DNA of 64,000 nucleotides from Mesorhizobium sp. Root157 (GTDB lineage Bacteria; Pseudomonadota; Alphaproteobacteria; Rhizobiales; Rhizobiaceae). The stretch covers positions 62,001 to 126,000 of the forward strand of contig NZ_LMGJ01000033.1 of assembly GCF_001427385.1 (NCBI RefSeq), written 5' to 3'. The position numbers were made by a program, and so were the translations under genes. Under the pieces are notes generated by a model. That model did not search any database. It saw only the letters and a program-made list of their open reading frames with translations, and was not told where the DNA came from. Positions 19,955 to 29,065 of this stretch are shown in pieces. How positions within the stretch are numbered: the stretch's first letter is position 1; each line of letters opens with the position of its first letter.

Positions 19955-22548
19955 CGCAAACCACCCGCCAACCCTGCTCCCATCGCTTCCTCGACGAGAT
20001 CGGCCGCCTCCATTAGCAGCGTCTCGTTGGCTTCGCCGTTGACCGATTCCTTGCCGATCTCCAGCATGATCGGTACGGCGAGCGGCGAAATCTGTTCAAG
20101 GTCCTTATGCACGATTCGTCCCCGGATACGCGAGAGCATGTCGGCAAGCCTGCTGACATCGAGCAGGCCGGCGGCAGCATCCGCCCGCGTCGCTTGCAAC
20201 AGGATGTGGTCGGGCTCGTGGCTGCGCAGCACATCGTAGATGAGATCGGCTGACACGGTCACCTGCCGCCCGGTTTTCTCCTGGCCCGGAAACCGCTTCT
20301 CGATCAGGCCGGCAATGACGGCGCAGGTGCGGAACATGCGCTTCAGCATCCAGCTGTCGTTCAGCCAGGCTTCGAGATCGTCACCCAACATGTCCTCATC
20401 GAACAGGCTGTCCAGCGAAGGCCTGCCTGCCGCAAACAGCGCGCCCATGTCGTCCAGACCCCACACCGCCAGCGAATAGTCGGTAGCGACGAAACCGAGC
20501 GGGCGCGCATTGGCCCGCTCCAGCCGACGCGTGAGCAACATACCGAGCGTCTGGTGCGCCAACCGGCCTTCGAAGGGATAGGCAACCATGTAGTGGCGGT
20601 CGGCACGGGGAAATGTCTCGACAAGCAGGTCGCCGCGCTTCGGCAGAACCGACTTTTCCTTTTGCAGCCGAAGCCAGTCCTCGACCTGTTCGGGAAGCGC
20701 GTGCCAGCTTTCGGGATCGGCCAGCATGCCGCGCACCTGATCGGCGAGGTAGGTGGACAGCGGAAACTTGCCGCCGGCGTATGAAGGTACGATGATCTGC
20801 GTCTTGCCGCCGCCATTGGAGACGACGCATTCGTTTTCGCGGATGCCTTCGAAGCGCAGCACCTTGCCGGCAAACAGGAAGTTGTCGCCGGGCCTGAGCG
20901 TCTCGGCAAAATATTCCTCAACCTTGCCAAGCACGCGCCCGCCATAACCCGCCACCGTGCCCTGCCGCACATAGCGCACGTTCAGTTCGGGCATTTCGAC
21001 GATGGTGCCGATGTTCAGCCGGTATTGCTGGGCGATGCGCGGATGGGGGACCCGCCACAACCCTTCGTTGGTCCTGCGGATGCGGGCATAGCGCTCGTAG
21101 CTTTTCAGGGCGTAGCCGCCGGTGGCAACGAAACCGACCACCCGGTCGAAGGTATGCCGGTCCAACCCGGCATAGGGTGCGGCGCTCGTCACTTCCTCAT
21201 AAAGCACGTCGGCATCGAAAGGTGCGGCGCAAGCGGTACCGAGGATATGCTGGGCCAGCACGTCGAGCGCGCCGCCGAGCAAGGGCGGCGTGTCCTGCGC
21301 GCCGATATAATTGGCATCGAGCGCGGCGCGGCATTCCAGCACCTCGAAGCGGTTGGCCGGAATGAGGATCGCCTTCGAAGGCTCGTCCATGCGGTGATTG
21401 GCGCGGCCTATGCGCTGCGCCAGCCGGCTGGCGCCCTTCGGCGCGCCGACGTGGACGACTAGATCGACATCGCCCCAGTCGATGCCGAGGTCGAGCGTTG
21501 ATGTAGCGACGATGGCTCTCAGCGCATTGTCGGCCATTGCCTTTTCGACGCGCCGGCGCTGGCCGACATCGAGCGAGCCGTGGTGCAGCGCGATCTGCAA
21601 GGCGTCCTCGTTTGCTCGCCACAACTCCTGAAACAACATCTCGGCCTGGCTGCGGGTGTTGACGAACAAAAGCGTCATCTTGTGCCTGCGGATCGCCTCA
21701 TAGATCTCGGGTATGGCATAGCGCGCCGAATGGCCGGCCCAAGGCACGCGCTCCCGCGATTCCAGAATGGAGATTTCCGGCTTGGCGCCGCCAGCAACGG
21801 TGATGAGCCCGGCCATTGGCTGGCTGGGTTGGCTTGATGTGAAACCTGCCGGCCCCTCCACTGTGTTCTCGTGGGCCTGGTGAGACGGTTTCTGAGAAAC
21901 AAGCCAGCGGCGCAATTCGTCGGGTTCGGCCACGGTTGCCGAAAGGCCGATGGCACGAAGATCGGGCACGTAGGTCCGCAGCCGCGCCAGCCCCAACGCC
22001 AGAAGGTGGCCGCGCTTGGAGGTGACCAGCGAATGCAGTTCGTCGAAGATGACGTAGCGCAAATCCTCAAAGAAGCGCCGGGCGTCCGTTGCGGCAATCA
22101 GCAGTGCCAGTTGCTCGGGCGTGGTGAGCAGGATGTCTGGCGGCGCCAGTTTCTGGCGCTGGCGCTTGTGGGCCGGCGTGTCGCCGGTGCGCGTCTCGAT
22201 GGTGACCGGCAGGCCGATCTCGGCAACCGGCTTGCCAAGATTGCGCTCGATGTCCACTGCCAGCGCCTTGAGCGGCGAGATGTAGAGCGTGTGGATGCCG
22301 CGCCTCGCCTGTCCCGGCTTGCGTTTTGGCCGCTCGGCCAGTTCCGTCAGCGTCGGCAGGAAGCCGGCGAGCGTCTTGCCAGCCCCGGTCGGCGCGATCA
22401 GCAGCACCGACTTCCCGGCCTGCGCACGGGCCAGCAACTCCATCTGATGGGCGCGCGGGGTCCAGCCCTTCTCGGCGAACCATCGGACGAACGGCCCGGG
22501 CAGGTGGATGGCGGCATTGTCTTCGGAGAGGTGCGGCTCGGCGGTCAC
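19951..22548 (-). CDS. Ligase-associated DNA damage response DEXH-box helicase (Lhr-like)
   Basis: An 865-residue superfamily 2 DNA helicase related to Lhr-Core: Walker A APTGAGKTLAGFLP, DEXH box FDELHSL, motif III LSATV, motif VI QRIGRANHR, then a winged-helix and an Lhr-specific C-terminal domain. Lhr-Core translocates 3' to 5' on single-stranded DNA and unwinds RNA:DNA hybrids. GTG 22548 was chosen; the frame is open up to TTG 22680, but those 44 residues look non-coding and family members start just before the MxLPxxFxxWFxxxGW-like segment. It is coupled to pdeM and separated by about 2.1 kb from the exonuclease and ligase genes on the other strand. Confidence 0.93.
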   Translation of the reverse strand: MTAEPHLSEDNAAIHLPGPFVRWFAEKGWTPRAHQMELLARAQAGKSVLLIAPTGAGKTLAGFLPTLTELAERPKRKPGQARRGIHTLYISPLKALAVDIERNLGKPVAEIGLPVTIETRTGDTPAHKRQRQKLAPPDILLTTPEQLALLIAATDARRFFEDLRYVIFDELHSLVTSKRGHLLALGLARLRTYVPDLRAIGLSATVAEPDELRRWLVSQKPSHQAHENTVEGPAGFTSSQPSQPMAGLITVAGGAKPEISILESRERVPWAGHSARYAIPEIYEAIRRHKMTLLFVNTRSQAEMLFQELWRANEDALQIALHHGSLDVGQRRRVEKAMADNALRAIVATSTLDLGIDWGDVDLVVHVGAPKGASRLAQRIGRANHRMDEPSKAILIPANRFEVLECRAALDANYIGAQDTPPLLGGALDVLAQHILGTACAAPFDADVLYEEVTSAAPYAGLDRHTFDRVVGFVATGGYALKSYERYARIRRTNEGLWRVPHPRIAQQYRLNIGTIVEMPELNVRYVRQGTVAGYGGRVLGKVEEYFAETLRPGDNFLFAGKVLRFEGIRENECVVSNGGGKTQIIVPSYAGGKFPLSTYLADQVRGMLADPESWHALPEQVEDWLRLQKEKSVLPKRGDLLVETFPRADRHYMVAYPFEGRLAHQTLGMLLTRRLERANARPLGFVATDYSLAVWGLDDMGALFAAGRPSLDSLFDEDMLGDDLEAWLNDSWMLKRMFRTCAVIAGLIEKRFPGQEKTGRQVTVSADLIYDVLRSHEPDHILLQATRADAAAGLLDVSRLADMLSRIRGRIVHKDLEQISPLAVPIMLEIGKESVNGEANETLLMEAADLVEEAMGAGLAGGLR

Positions 22549-22676
22549 CCGCCAGAGGTAGCGCGGCGGCGGACGAAGGCCAAGAGAAAATTGGAACAAA
22601 AAGTGATCATGCCTTGTCCTTGCCACGCCCGGCATTTGCCGTCTGGTGATCTTTGCCCCGCTGGTTCCCTGGTTTC

Positions 22677-22720
22677 GCAATTCCGAACGGAAAACCGGCT
22701 TCCACTTTTACTGGAATTGC
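22677..22720 (-). repeat. Dispersed palindromic repeat
   Basis: GCAATTCC (22677-22684) and GGAATTGC (22713-22720) are perfect 8-base inverted ends. The core on the minus strand, AAAAGTGGAAGCCGGTTTTC, matches the family at 19197, 27439 and 39404. This copy lies upstream of the helicase gene rather than at a 3' end. Confidence 0.7.
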
Positions 22721-22809
22721 TCTTAAGCCCGCTCGCTGCGCTCGCCGCTGGCGGGGTACGTCCTGTGCCCTTTCCCTTTGGCGGCAGAAGGGAAGCGCGC
22801 GCCTCTCGA

Positions 22810-22874
22810 CTTCGTCATCCTCGGACAAGCCTGAGCGCAGCGAAAGGCGCGACCCGAGGATCCATGCCGTAACG
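22810..22874 (+). repeat. Intergenic repeat, copy A of an inverted pair
   Basis: Runs from CTTCGTCATCCTCGG to GAGGATCCATGCCGTAAC. Copy B at 22936-22999 has the same ends in opposite orientation with a different middle. The two could form a large cruciform or RNA hairpin. Confidence 0.65.
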
Positions 22875-22935
22875 CTTGGGAGTTGTACGGCGGAACAGAA
22901 CGAGGACCTTGTGCGCAGTATCGCGCTGCCGCTTG

Positions 22936-22999
22936 GTCACGGCATGGATCCAGGGTCTGCGCGACGGCCTTCGGCCTGCTCCGCCCTAGGATGACGAAG
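22936..22999 (-). repeat. Intergenic repeat, copy B of an inverted pair
   Basis: Reads on the minus strand from CTTCGTCATCCTAGG to GGATCCATGCCGTGAC, mirroring copy A at 22810-22874 across a 61-base gap. The middle parts differ, so only the ends are under constraint. Confidence 0.65.
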
Positions 23000-23207
23000 A
23001 GATGGTTGCACTTCTTCATTGCCACGCTGCCTTTTCGGCCCTGGGAGTCTTCTGCCCCGCCTTTAAGCTCGCTCGCTACGCTCGCCGCTGGCGGGGACCC
23101 CGACGAATGGCCGGACGGCTATCGGAGTTCGTGCTGTATGGTTGCCACGCCCAGCATTTGCCGTCTGGCCATTGTCAAAGAACTGACCTCGATTGAGAGA
23201 TCGGGAA

Positions 23208-23266
23208 GACGGGCGGCCGTTCGGACGCTCGTTTAAGTAAGTAATGCGACCTTGCGGCCGCCCGTC
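23208..23266. repeat. 12-bp perfect inverted repeat
   Basis: GACGGGCGGCCG (23208-23219) and CGGCCGCCCGTC (23255-23266) enclose 35 bases that include the AT-rich TTTAAGTAAGTAATG. No T-run follows, so it is not a standard terminator. The function is unknown. Confidence 0.5.
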
Positions 23267-23641
23267 CGGTGGCTTCCCTCAACCGGCACACCGGCCATGC
23301 GGTTGCCCAGCCGCACACCGTCATGCGACCAATCCGGCACCGACGCTTCCCCTCGATACCCGGTGCGCACCAGGTCTCCCGCAAGGGCGATGGGGGGGAT
23401 TATGGGTGAGGTTGGAAGGGTGTGGAAAGGAATGTCGGCGGCTTCTGCTCGAAGCGAGCGGGATCAACCAGTTGGCGGAGTGAGGGGGTTGGTTTGATCC
23501 ACGATCTTTCCTGCGCCGCACGGCTTCACAGCAGCTAAATACCCGTCATGACGCGAGATCATACGCCACGCATCCCGAACGCGAGCCGACCGCAGTGAAG
23601 GCGAAGCTGTCCGGGATGATTAAGTTGAGGAGCGAGAGCGG

Positions 23642-24556
23642 TCAGTGAGGGCGGTGCCCGGCCACCACGATCAGGCCCATCACCGGCTCGCGCCTGTCCT
23701 GCCGGATGATTTTTTCCTCCAGTGACAGGACAGCGAGGCCGTTGTCGCCAAGCACCTTGCGCACATAGTCTTGCGCGTGCGCGTAGCGGCGCGACACTTG
23801 CAGGGCGAGATCTCCGGGTGTCTCCAGTTTCTCCACGGAGAAGGCGAGCAGGCCGTTTTCGGCCAGCATCCCGGAAACCTTGGCCGTGATGATCTCCAGC
23901 CCGCCAAGATAAATGAACACGTCGGCGGCGGTGATCAGGTCGGCCCGGGGGCCGGCATAGGAAAAATCTTGCAGGTCAGCCTTGGCGAGATAGTCATAAA
24001 GGTGCTTGGCTTCGGCCTTCTTCAGCATGCTGGCCGAAATGTCGTAGCCTTCCAGCCGCTTGACGAAGGGCCGCAGCATCTCGCCCATCAGCCCGGTGCC
24101 GCAGCCGAGGTCGAGCGCGAGGCCGAACATGCGTCCGCCCTGCATCTGGACCGCCTCGGAAAGCAGGGCCGGCACGCGATAGGCAAGTTTTTCCACCAGG
24201 GAAGTCTCGAACGTGTCGGCATATTGATCGAACAGCGTCTCGACAAAGGCGCTGGGATGTGCGGCGGGTGGCCGCGCCTTGCCGATGAGCGCCAGACGCA
24301 ACGTCGCGCCCAGCCGGTCGGCGGGTTCGAGCGCCAGCACCTTGTTCCAGGCCAGCGCCGCCTGGTCGAGGCGGCCAGCGGCCTCCTGCATTTCACCGAG
24401 CAGAAGCCAGCCCGCCACCCAACCGGGCGCCAGCACCAGCGCATCCGCCATGAGTTCGGCAGCCGGCGCATGATCGCCAGCGGCATGCAGCATTTCCGCA
24501 AAGTCGGCGCGGCGGTCGGCGATGAGATCGCCGGACGAGGCCTGGAGCGGTTTCAT
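23642..24556 (-). CDS. TPR-containing class I SAM-dependent methyltransferase
   Basis: A 304-residue protein. The N-terminal third has tetratricopeptide-like helices (residues ~15-95; PGWVAGWLLLGEMQEAAGRL, AALAWNKVLALEP). The remainder is a Rossmann methyltransferase with motif I LALDLGCGTGLMGEMLRPF, then GYDISASMLKKA for ribose binding and LITAADVFIYLGG for motif IV. The substrate cannot be read from sequence; similar TPR-methyltransferases are annotated as putative methyltransferases near this repair cluster. It is the last gene before the exonuclease, which is divergent. ATG 24556 with GGCGGAA upstream was preferred to TTG 24577. Confidence 0.85.
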   Translation of the reverse strand: MKPLQASSGDLIADRRADFAEMLHAAGDHAPAAELMADALVLAPGWVAGWLLLGEMQEAAGRLDQAALAWNKVLALEPADRLGATLRLALIGKARPPAAHPSAFVETLFDQYADTFETSLVEKLAYRVPALLSEAVQMQGGRMFGLALDLGCGTGLMGEMLRPFVKRLEGYDISASMLKKAEAKHLYDYLAKADLQDFSYAGPRADLITAADVFIYLGGLEIITAKVSGMLAENGLLAFSVEKLETPGDLALQVSRRYAHAQDYVRKVLGDNGLAVLSLEEKIIRQDRREPVMGLIVVAGHRPH

Positions 24557-24686
24557 TGGTATGGGTTCCGCCGGCAAGAATTGCCGGGAGCGCTGCTATG
24601 CTTCAGGATTGGGCGGATTTCAAGATGGTGTCAGCAGGCTGGCGAAGCGGCCTTCCCGCGCGCCGTAAATCGCCTATCTTTCAGCC

Positions 24687-25697
24687 ATGCGCGCCAGCGA
24701 CCTGCTTCATCCCCGCCCGGAAGGGCTTTATTGCCCGCCCGGCGATTTCTTCATCGACCCGGTGCGGCCGGTCGAGCGCGCCCTGATCACCCACGGCCAT
24801 TCCGACCATGCGCGTCCCGGCCACCGCTCGGTGCTGGCGACACGCGAAACGCTCGATATCATGGCGCTGCGCTACGGCGAGGACTTTGCCGGGACAACGC
24901 AGGCGGCAAGGCTTGGCGAGCGCATGATGCTGAACGGGGTTGCCGTGACCTTCCACGCGGCTGGCCATGTGCTCGGCTCGGCGCAGATCGCCGTCGAGCA
25001 TCAGGCGATGCGCATCGTCGCTTCAGGCGACTACAAGCGCCAGCCGGACGCCACTTGCGCGCCGTTTATCGTGGTGCCGTGCGATGTCTTCATCACCGAG
25101 GCGACATTCGGCCTGCCGGTGTTCCGCCATCCGCCGGACCACCACGAGATCGGCCTGTTGCTGAAATCGGTGGCGCAGTTTCCTGAACGCTCGCATCTGG
25201 TCGGGGCCTATGCGCTGGGCAAGGCGCAACGGGTGATGAAGCTGTTGCGGCAGGCAGGCTACGATCGGCCGATCCATATTCACGGCGCGCTGGCCAAGAT
25301 CAGCGCCTATTATCAGTCGACGGGGATCGACCTTGGCGAGCTTTTGCCGGCCACCGTCGAAAGCGGCGGCAAGGCCGACTTTGCCGGAGCGGTGGTGATC
25401 GGCCCGCCGGCCGCCTTTTCCGACCGCTGGGCGCGGCGTTTTCCCGACCCGGTCGCGTGCTTTGCCTCCGGCTGGATGCGCATTCGCCAGCGCGCCAGGC
25501 AGCGCGGCGTGGAACTGCCTCTGATCATTTCCGACCACTGCGACTGGGACGAACTGACGGCGACCATCCGCGAGACGGGTGCATCACAAGTGTGGGTCAC
25601 GCATGGCCGCGAGGAGGCGCTGGTGCGCTGGTGCGAACTGCAAGGCATCGCGGCGCGCCCGCTGCATCTCGTCGGCTACGAAGACGAAGGGGACTGA
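24687..25697 (+). CDS. Ligase-associated DNA damage response exonuclease (metallo-beta-lactamase fold)
   Basis: A 336-residue member of the beta-lactamase/beta-CASP nuclease family. The zinc motif THGHSDHA (about residues 35-42) is followed by FHAAGHVLGSAQI and ASGDYKRQPD, and a C-terminal WVTHGREEALVRW completes the metal site. In the four-gene bacterial repair cluster this protein is the DNA exonuclease partner of the Lhr helicase, PdeM and the ligase. The ligase gene follows 136 bases downstream on the same strand, with a palindromic repeat between them. Confidence 0.92.
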   Translation: MRASDLLHPRPEGLYCPPGDFFIDPVRPVERALITHGHSDHARPGHRSVLATRETLDIMALRYGEDFAGTTQAARLGERMMLNGVAVTFHAAGHVLGSAQIAVEHQAMRIVASGDYKRQPDATCAPFIVVPCDVFITEATFGLPVFRHPPDHHEIGLLLKSVAQFPERSHLVGAYALGKAQRVMKLLRQAGYDRPIHIHGALAKISAYYQSTGIDLGELLPATVESGGKADFAGAVVIGPPAAFSDRWARRFPDPVACFASGWMRIRQRARQRGVELPLIISDHCDWDELTATIRETGASQVWVTHGREEALVRWCELQGIAARPLHLVGYEDEGD

Positions 25698-25738
25698 GGG
25701 CTATGGCTTTCGGTTCACCCCCCTCTGTCCTGCCGGAC

Positions 25739-25761
25739 ATCTCCCCCTCACGGGGGGAGAT
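25739..25761 (+). repeat. Palindromic intergenic element between exonuclease and ligase genes
   Basis: ATCTCCCCC and GGGGGGAGAT form a near-perfect hairpin in a flank beginning CTGTCCTGCCGGAC. It resembles, from memory, a common rhizobial intergenic repeat. It could partly terminate or stabilise the message between exonuclease and ligase. Confidence 0.6.
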
Positions 25762-25833
25762 CGGCGGCTTCAGCAGTCGAGATCACTTGGAAATATCGCA
25801 CATTTGCGAACGCGGCGGTGGCGGGCGATCGCC

Positions 25834-27429
25834 ATGAACCGCTTCGCCGAACTGCTCGACCGGCTGGTGCTGACGCCGTCGCGCAACGGCAAGCTGACCC
25901 TGCTGACCAGCTATTTCCGCACCGTGGAAGACCCGAACCGCGGTCTGGCGCTGGCGGCGATCACCGGCAATCTCGACATCGCCGCGGTCAAGCCGGCGAT
26001 GTTGCGCACGCTGGTCGGCGAGCGCATGGACCCGGTGCTGTTCGGCTATTCCTATGACTATGTCGGCGATCTTGCCGAAACGGTCTCGCTGGTGTGGCCG
26101 GTGCAAGGTTCGGAAACCGGCGACCACAAACTTACCCTTGCCGAGGTGGTGCGGCAGTTGCAGGCTGCCAGCCGTTCCGACGGGCCCAAAGTGCTGGCGA
26201 GGCTGCTCGACGAGGCGGAAGTCTCCGCCCGCTTCGCCATCATCAAGCTGGTGACCGGCGGCTTGCGCATCGGTGTTTCGGCCAGGCTGGCGAAGCAGGC
26301 GCTGGCCGATCTCGGCCAAGTCGATGTCGCCGAGATCGAGGAACTGTGGCACGGGCTCGCCCCGCCCTACGAGGCGCTGTTTGCCTGGCTGGAAGGACGT
26401 GCGCCGAAGCCCGAGACGGCGGCGCGGGCGCTGTTTCGGCCAGTGATGCTGGCCAATGCCGTCGGCGGCGACCTCGAAAAGCTCGATCCGGCCGACTATG
26501 CGGCCGAGTGGAAATGGGACGGCATCCGCGTGCAGGCGGTGCGCGAGGGCGGCGTGCAGCGGCTCTATTCGCGCACCGGCGACGACGTGTCGGGGGCATT
26601 TCCCGATCTGGCCGAGGCGATGGATTTTGTCGGCGCGCTCGACGGCGAACTGCTGGTCGGCACGCCATCCGCCACCGGCACCTTTTCCGTTTTGCAGCAG
26701 CGGCTGAACCGCAAGACGGTGTCGACGAAGATGCTCAGGGACTATCCTGCCTTCATGCGCTGCTACGACCTTTTGCAGGTCGAGGGCGAAGATCTGCGCG
26801 GCCTGCCGTTTCGCGAGCGCCGCGTCCGGCTGGAAGATTTCGCGGCGCGGCTCGACCCGGCGCGCTTCGACCTGTCGCCGCTGGTCGGGTTCGCGAATTG
26901 GCGCGAGCTTGAGGCAGCGCGCGCCGCACCGCCGCACCCGATCATCGAAGGGGTAATGCTGAAGCGCTGGGATTCGCCCTATCTGGCGGGGCGGCCGAAG
27001 GGGCCGTGGTTCAAGTGGAAGCGCGATCCGCACACCGTCGATGCCGTCTTGATGTATGCCCAGCGCGGCCACGGCAAGCGTTCCTCCTTCTATTCGGACT
27101 ATACGTTCGGCGTCTGGTCCGGCCCGGAAGGCGGGGAGGAACTGGTGCCTGTCGGCAAGGCCTATTTCGGCTTCACCGACGAGGAACTGCGCCAAATCGA
27201 CAAATATGTGCGCGACAACACCATCGAGCGCTTCGGCCCGGTGCGTTCGGTCAGGGCCGACCGCAACAACGGCCTGGTGCTGGAGGTCGCCTTCGAAGGG
27301 CTCAACCGCTCCAGCCGGCACAAATCGGGCGTCGCCATGCGCTTTCCGCGCATCTCGCGGCTGCGCTGGGACAAGCCTGCCGGCGAAGCCGACCGCATCG
27401 AAACCTTGAAGGCGCTGCTCGACGGGTAA
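25834..27429 (+). CDS. ATP-dependent DNA ligase (repair cluster type)
   Basis: A 531-residue ATP-dependent ligase that seals nicks. The nucleotidyl-accepting lysine is K227 in AAEWKWDGIRVQAV. Other nucleotidyltransferase motifs are LYSRTGDDVSGAFPDL, DGELLVG, GVMLKRWDSPY and WFKWKRDP. An N-terminal alpha-helical DNA-binding domain (residues 1-~200) precedes it and an OB domain follows. There is no polymerase or Ku gene nearby, so it belongs to the Lhr/Exo/PdeM set rather than to LigD-type end joining. ATG 25834 was chosen; upstream in-frame codons belong to the repeat-containing spacer. Confidence 0.94.
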   Translation: MNRFAELLDRLVLTPSRNGKLTLLTSYFRTVEDPNRGLALAAITGNLDIAAVKPAMLRTLVGERMDPVLFGYSYDYVGDLAETVSLVWPVQGSETGDHKLTLAEVVRQLQAASRSDGPKVLARLLDEAEVSARFAIIKLVTGGLRIGVSARLAKQALADLGQVDVAEIEELWHGLAPPYEALFAWLEGRAPKPETAARALFRPVMLANAVGGDLEKLDPADYAAEWKWDGIRVQAVREGGVQRLYSRTGDDVSGAFPDLAEAMDFVGALDGELLVGTPSATGTFSVLQQRLNRKTVSTKMLRDYPAFMRCYDLLQVEGEDLRGLPFRERRVRLEDFAARLDPARFDLSPLVGFANWRELEAARAAPPHPIIEGVMLKRWDSPYLAGRPKGPWFKWKRDPHTVDAVLMYAQRGHGKRSSFYSDYTFGVWSGPEGGEELVPVGKAYFGFTDEELRQIDKYVRDNTIERFGPVRSVRADRNNGLVLEVAFEGLNRSSRHKSGVAMRFPRISRLRWDKPAGEADRIETLKALLDG

Positions 27430-27438
27430 GGTTCGAGG

Positions 27439-27596
27439 ATGGCCGTGCCGGAAAACCGCTACACACTTTTCGGCATCATGACATTTGGACCGGGCATGAT
27501 GGCACCCGAAAACCGCTACACACTTTTCGGCATCATGACATTTGGACGAGGCATGATGGCACCCGAAAACCGCTACACACTTTTCGGCATCATGCC
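27439..27596 (-). repeat. 57-bp tandem repeat array (about 2.6 copies)
   Basis: GAAAACCGCTACACACTTTT starts at 27451, 27508 and 27565, a period of exactly 57 bp (19 codons). Each unit is a palindrome with ends such as GCATGATG (27551-27558) and CATCATGC (27588-27595). The array fills the gap between the converging ligase gene and the unknown gene whose stop codon is at 27597. It belongs to the same repeat family as 19197, 22677 and 39404. The open frame across it encodes only a 19-residue repeat and is probably not a gene. Confidence 0.85.
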
Positions 27597-28877
27597 CTAT
27601 TGTTCCGCCGAAACGCGGATCTCGTAGATGTCGACCGACTTGCCCTGCTTGTCGAAATCCGAGTTGATGGCGATGGTGCCGGCGGCGCCCGGCCGCTTGT
27701 CGGGCAGTTGCACGTCGAACAGATATTCGTTGCGCTCATGGCCGACGGCGTAGCGCTTGCGGCCGCAATCGCCGAGTTCGCCGAAATTGCAATCGACCGA
27801 GACCTGCGTTTCCTGGCCTTCCTCGGCGCGCGCGCTGATGACGAACACCGCATGCTTGCCGGCCATCTGTTCGAGGATGCCCTGGCCGACGTCGAAACTG
27901 ACGGCGGAACCGGAGGCACCGGAACGCAAGCGCAGGAACGAGCCGGTGTCATCCTCCATCACCTCGGCCTTGGCGTCGGAAGGGGCACTGACCAGCGTCG
28001 GGTCCTTCGGCGTGAACACCGTGATCCAATCGCCGGAAATTTCGGCCTGTCCCGGCTTCTGCGGCGCGGTCGCCTCGCCTGCCGGCGTGAAATCCTCGTC
28101 CTCGACGGTCGCAGGCGGCACCGGCAGTTCGCCGCGTTCTTCCGGAGTCTTGAAAACGTCGGCCTGGAAAAGCCACCAGGCGCCGATGGCGATCAGGACA
28201 AGCAGCGTCAGCCCAAGGAACAGTGCGGGCACGCCGCGCCGCCTGCCTCGCGCCCGGCGCTCGTCACGGTCAGGCGCGACCTCGGCCGACGAACCCGTCG
28301 ACGGCGCCGAACCCGGCAAGGGCCGCTCGGGCATGATGTCGGGCACCACCGGCAGAACGCGCCCGCGCGGGGCATCGGCTGCGGCTGTCAGCGGCGGGTC
28401 GACGGTTTCATTGGCGGAGCCGGGTGCGGCTTCCCTCACCGCAGGGCCGACGGCCGGACCGTCGAAGGACGGCGCGCCGCCGGTCGCGCTTTCCCTGTCC
28501 GGCATGTCTATCGTCGGGACGGATGTTACGACCGGCTGGGCAGGGGCGGCTTCGGCCGCCGGCGGCAGCCTATCGCCCGGAGCGGGCTCACCGTCCACGG
28601 TGGCTTGCGGCGTGGCCTGCGGTGCAGTCTCCACTGCGGGCAGAAACTCCGACTCGATCTCGGCGATCTTGGCCTGCATGGCCTTGCGGCGGTTGATGGC
28701 CGTTTCGACTGTGACGCCGGGATTGGCCTGCAAGGCGCGATCCAGAGCCGCGAAGGCCGAGCGATACACCTTTTCGCGGAATGACCTGTCCTCGGCGTTG
28801 CCTTTCTCGAAGGCGTTGCGAATCGCTTTTTCGATCGCGTCCAAGCAGATGTCCTTTGCGAGCCGCCGTGTTTTCAT
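27597..28877 (-). CDS. Conserved-looking single-span membrane protein of unknown function
   Basis: A 426-residue protein. The cytoplasmic N-terminus (residues 1-80, MKTRRLAKDICLDAIEKAIR) is helical and charged. A Pro/Ala/Glu-rich linker (~80-200) leads to an Arg-rich stop-transfer (RGRRRG) and one membrane helix (ALFLGLTLLVLIAIGAWWLF). A periplasmic beta-rich domain of ~190 residues follows, with a cysteine pair (VDCNFGELGDCGRK) that could form a disulfide. The layout resembles a membrane-tethered binding or stress-sensing protein, but no family is recognised and no function is proposed. ATG 28877 was preferred because the nine upstream residues lack a ribosome site. The stop codon touches the tandem repeat. 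Confidence 0.8.
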   Translation of the reverse strand: MKTRRLAKDICLDAIEKAIRNAFEKGNAEDRSFREKVYRSAFAALDRALQANPGVTVETAINRRKAMQAKIAEIESEFLPAVETAPQATPQATVDGEPAPGDRLPPAAEAAPAQPVVTSVPTIDMPDRESATGGAPSFDGPAVGPAVREAAPGSANETVDPPLTAAADAPRGRVLPVVPDIMPERPLPGSAPSTGSSAEVAPDRDERRARGRRRGVPALFLGLTLLVLIAIGAWWLFQADVFKTPEERGELPVPPATVEDEDFTPAGEATAPQKPGQAEISGDWITVFTPKDPTLVSAPSDAKAEVMEDDTGSFLRLRSGASGSAVSFDVGQGILEQMAGKHAVFVISARAEEGQETQVSVDCNFGELGDCGRKRYAVGHERNEYLFDVQLPDKRPGAAGTIAINSDFDKQGKSVDIYEIRVSAEQ

Positions 28878-29065
28878 GATCGTTAAACGTTGAAAGACGA
28901 TCAATCAACGGGCCTCGGCAAAGCATTCACCGCCGGCAAAGGCGCATGCCGGCCATTTTGCATGGTATCTGCCGCATTCCGCCTCGTCGAATTGGCGACA
29001 ACGCATCTTGAATTTGTGCGGGCTTACGGTTATCAACCCGCCATTCTGGAGGCTTCGTCTCCCGT

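Larger units (their letters stand above)
22721..23641. other. Repeat-rich spacer between the two halves of the repair cluster
   Basis: No credible gene is seen in these 0.9 kb. A segment rich in GCTCGCT.CGCTCGCCGCTGGC occurs twice (near 22730 and 23065), and a 20-base stretch containing GCATTTGCCGTCTGG occurs near 22630 and 23155. The stretch therefore looks like a mosaic of duplicated intergenic repeats. Reading frames here lack recognisable domains and have arginine-rich, repeat-driven composition. Confidence 0.6.

Noticed and set aside
25783-27321. Long antisense frame (512 codons) opposite the DNA ligase gene
   Set aside because: It is a high-GC shadow of the ligase gene with no recognisable domain; the ligase frame has all catalytic motifs.
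27439-27596. CRISPR array
   Set aside because: Repeat units are contiguous with no unique spacers, only 2.6 copies exist, and no cas genes are near.
27439-27627. A 62-codon frame across the tandem repeat
   Set aside because: It encodes only a repeated 19-residue peptide, has no ribosome site, and lies in a noncoding repeat family.
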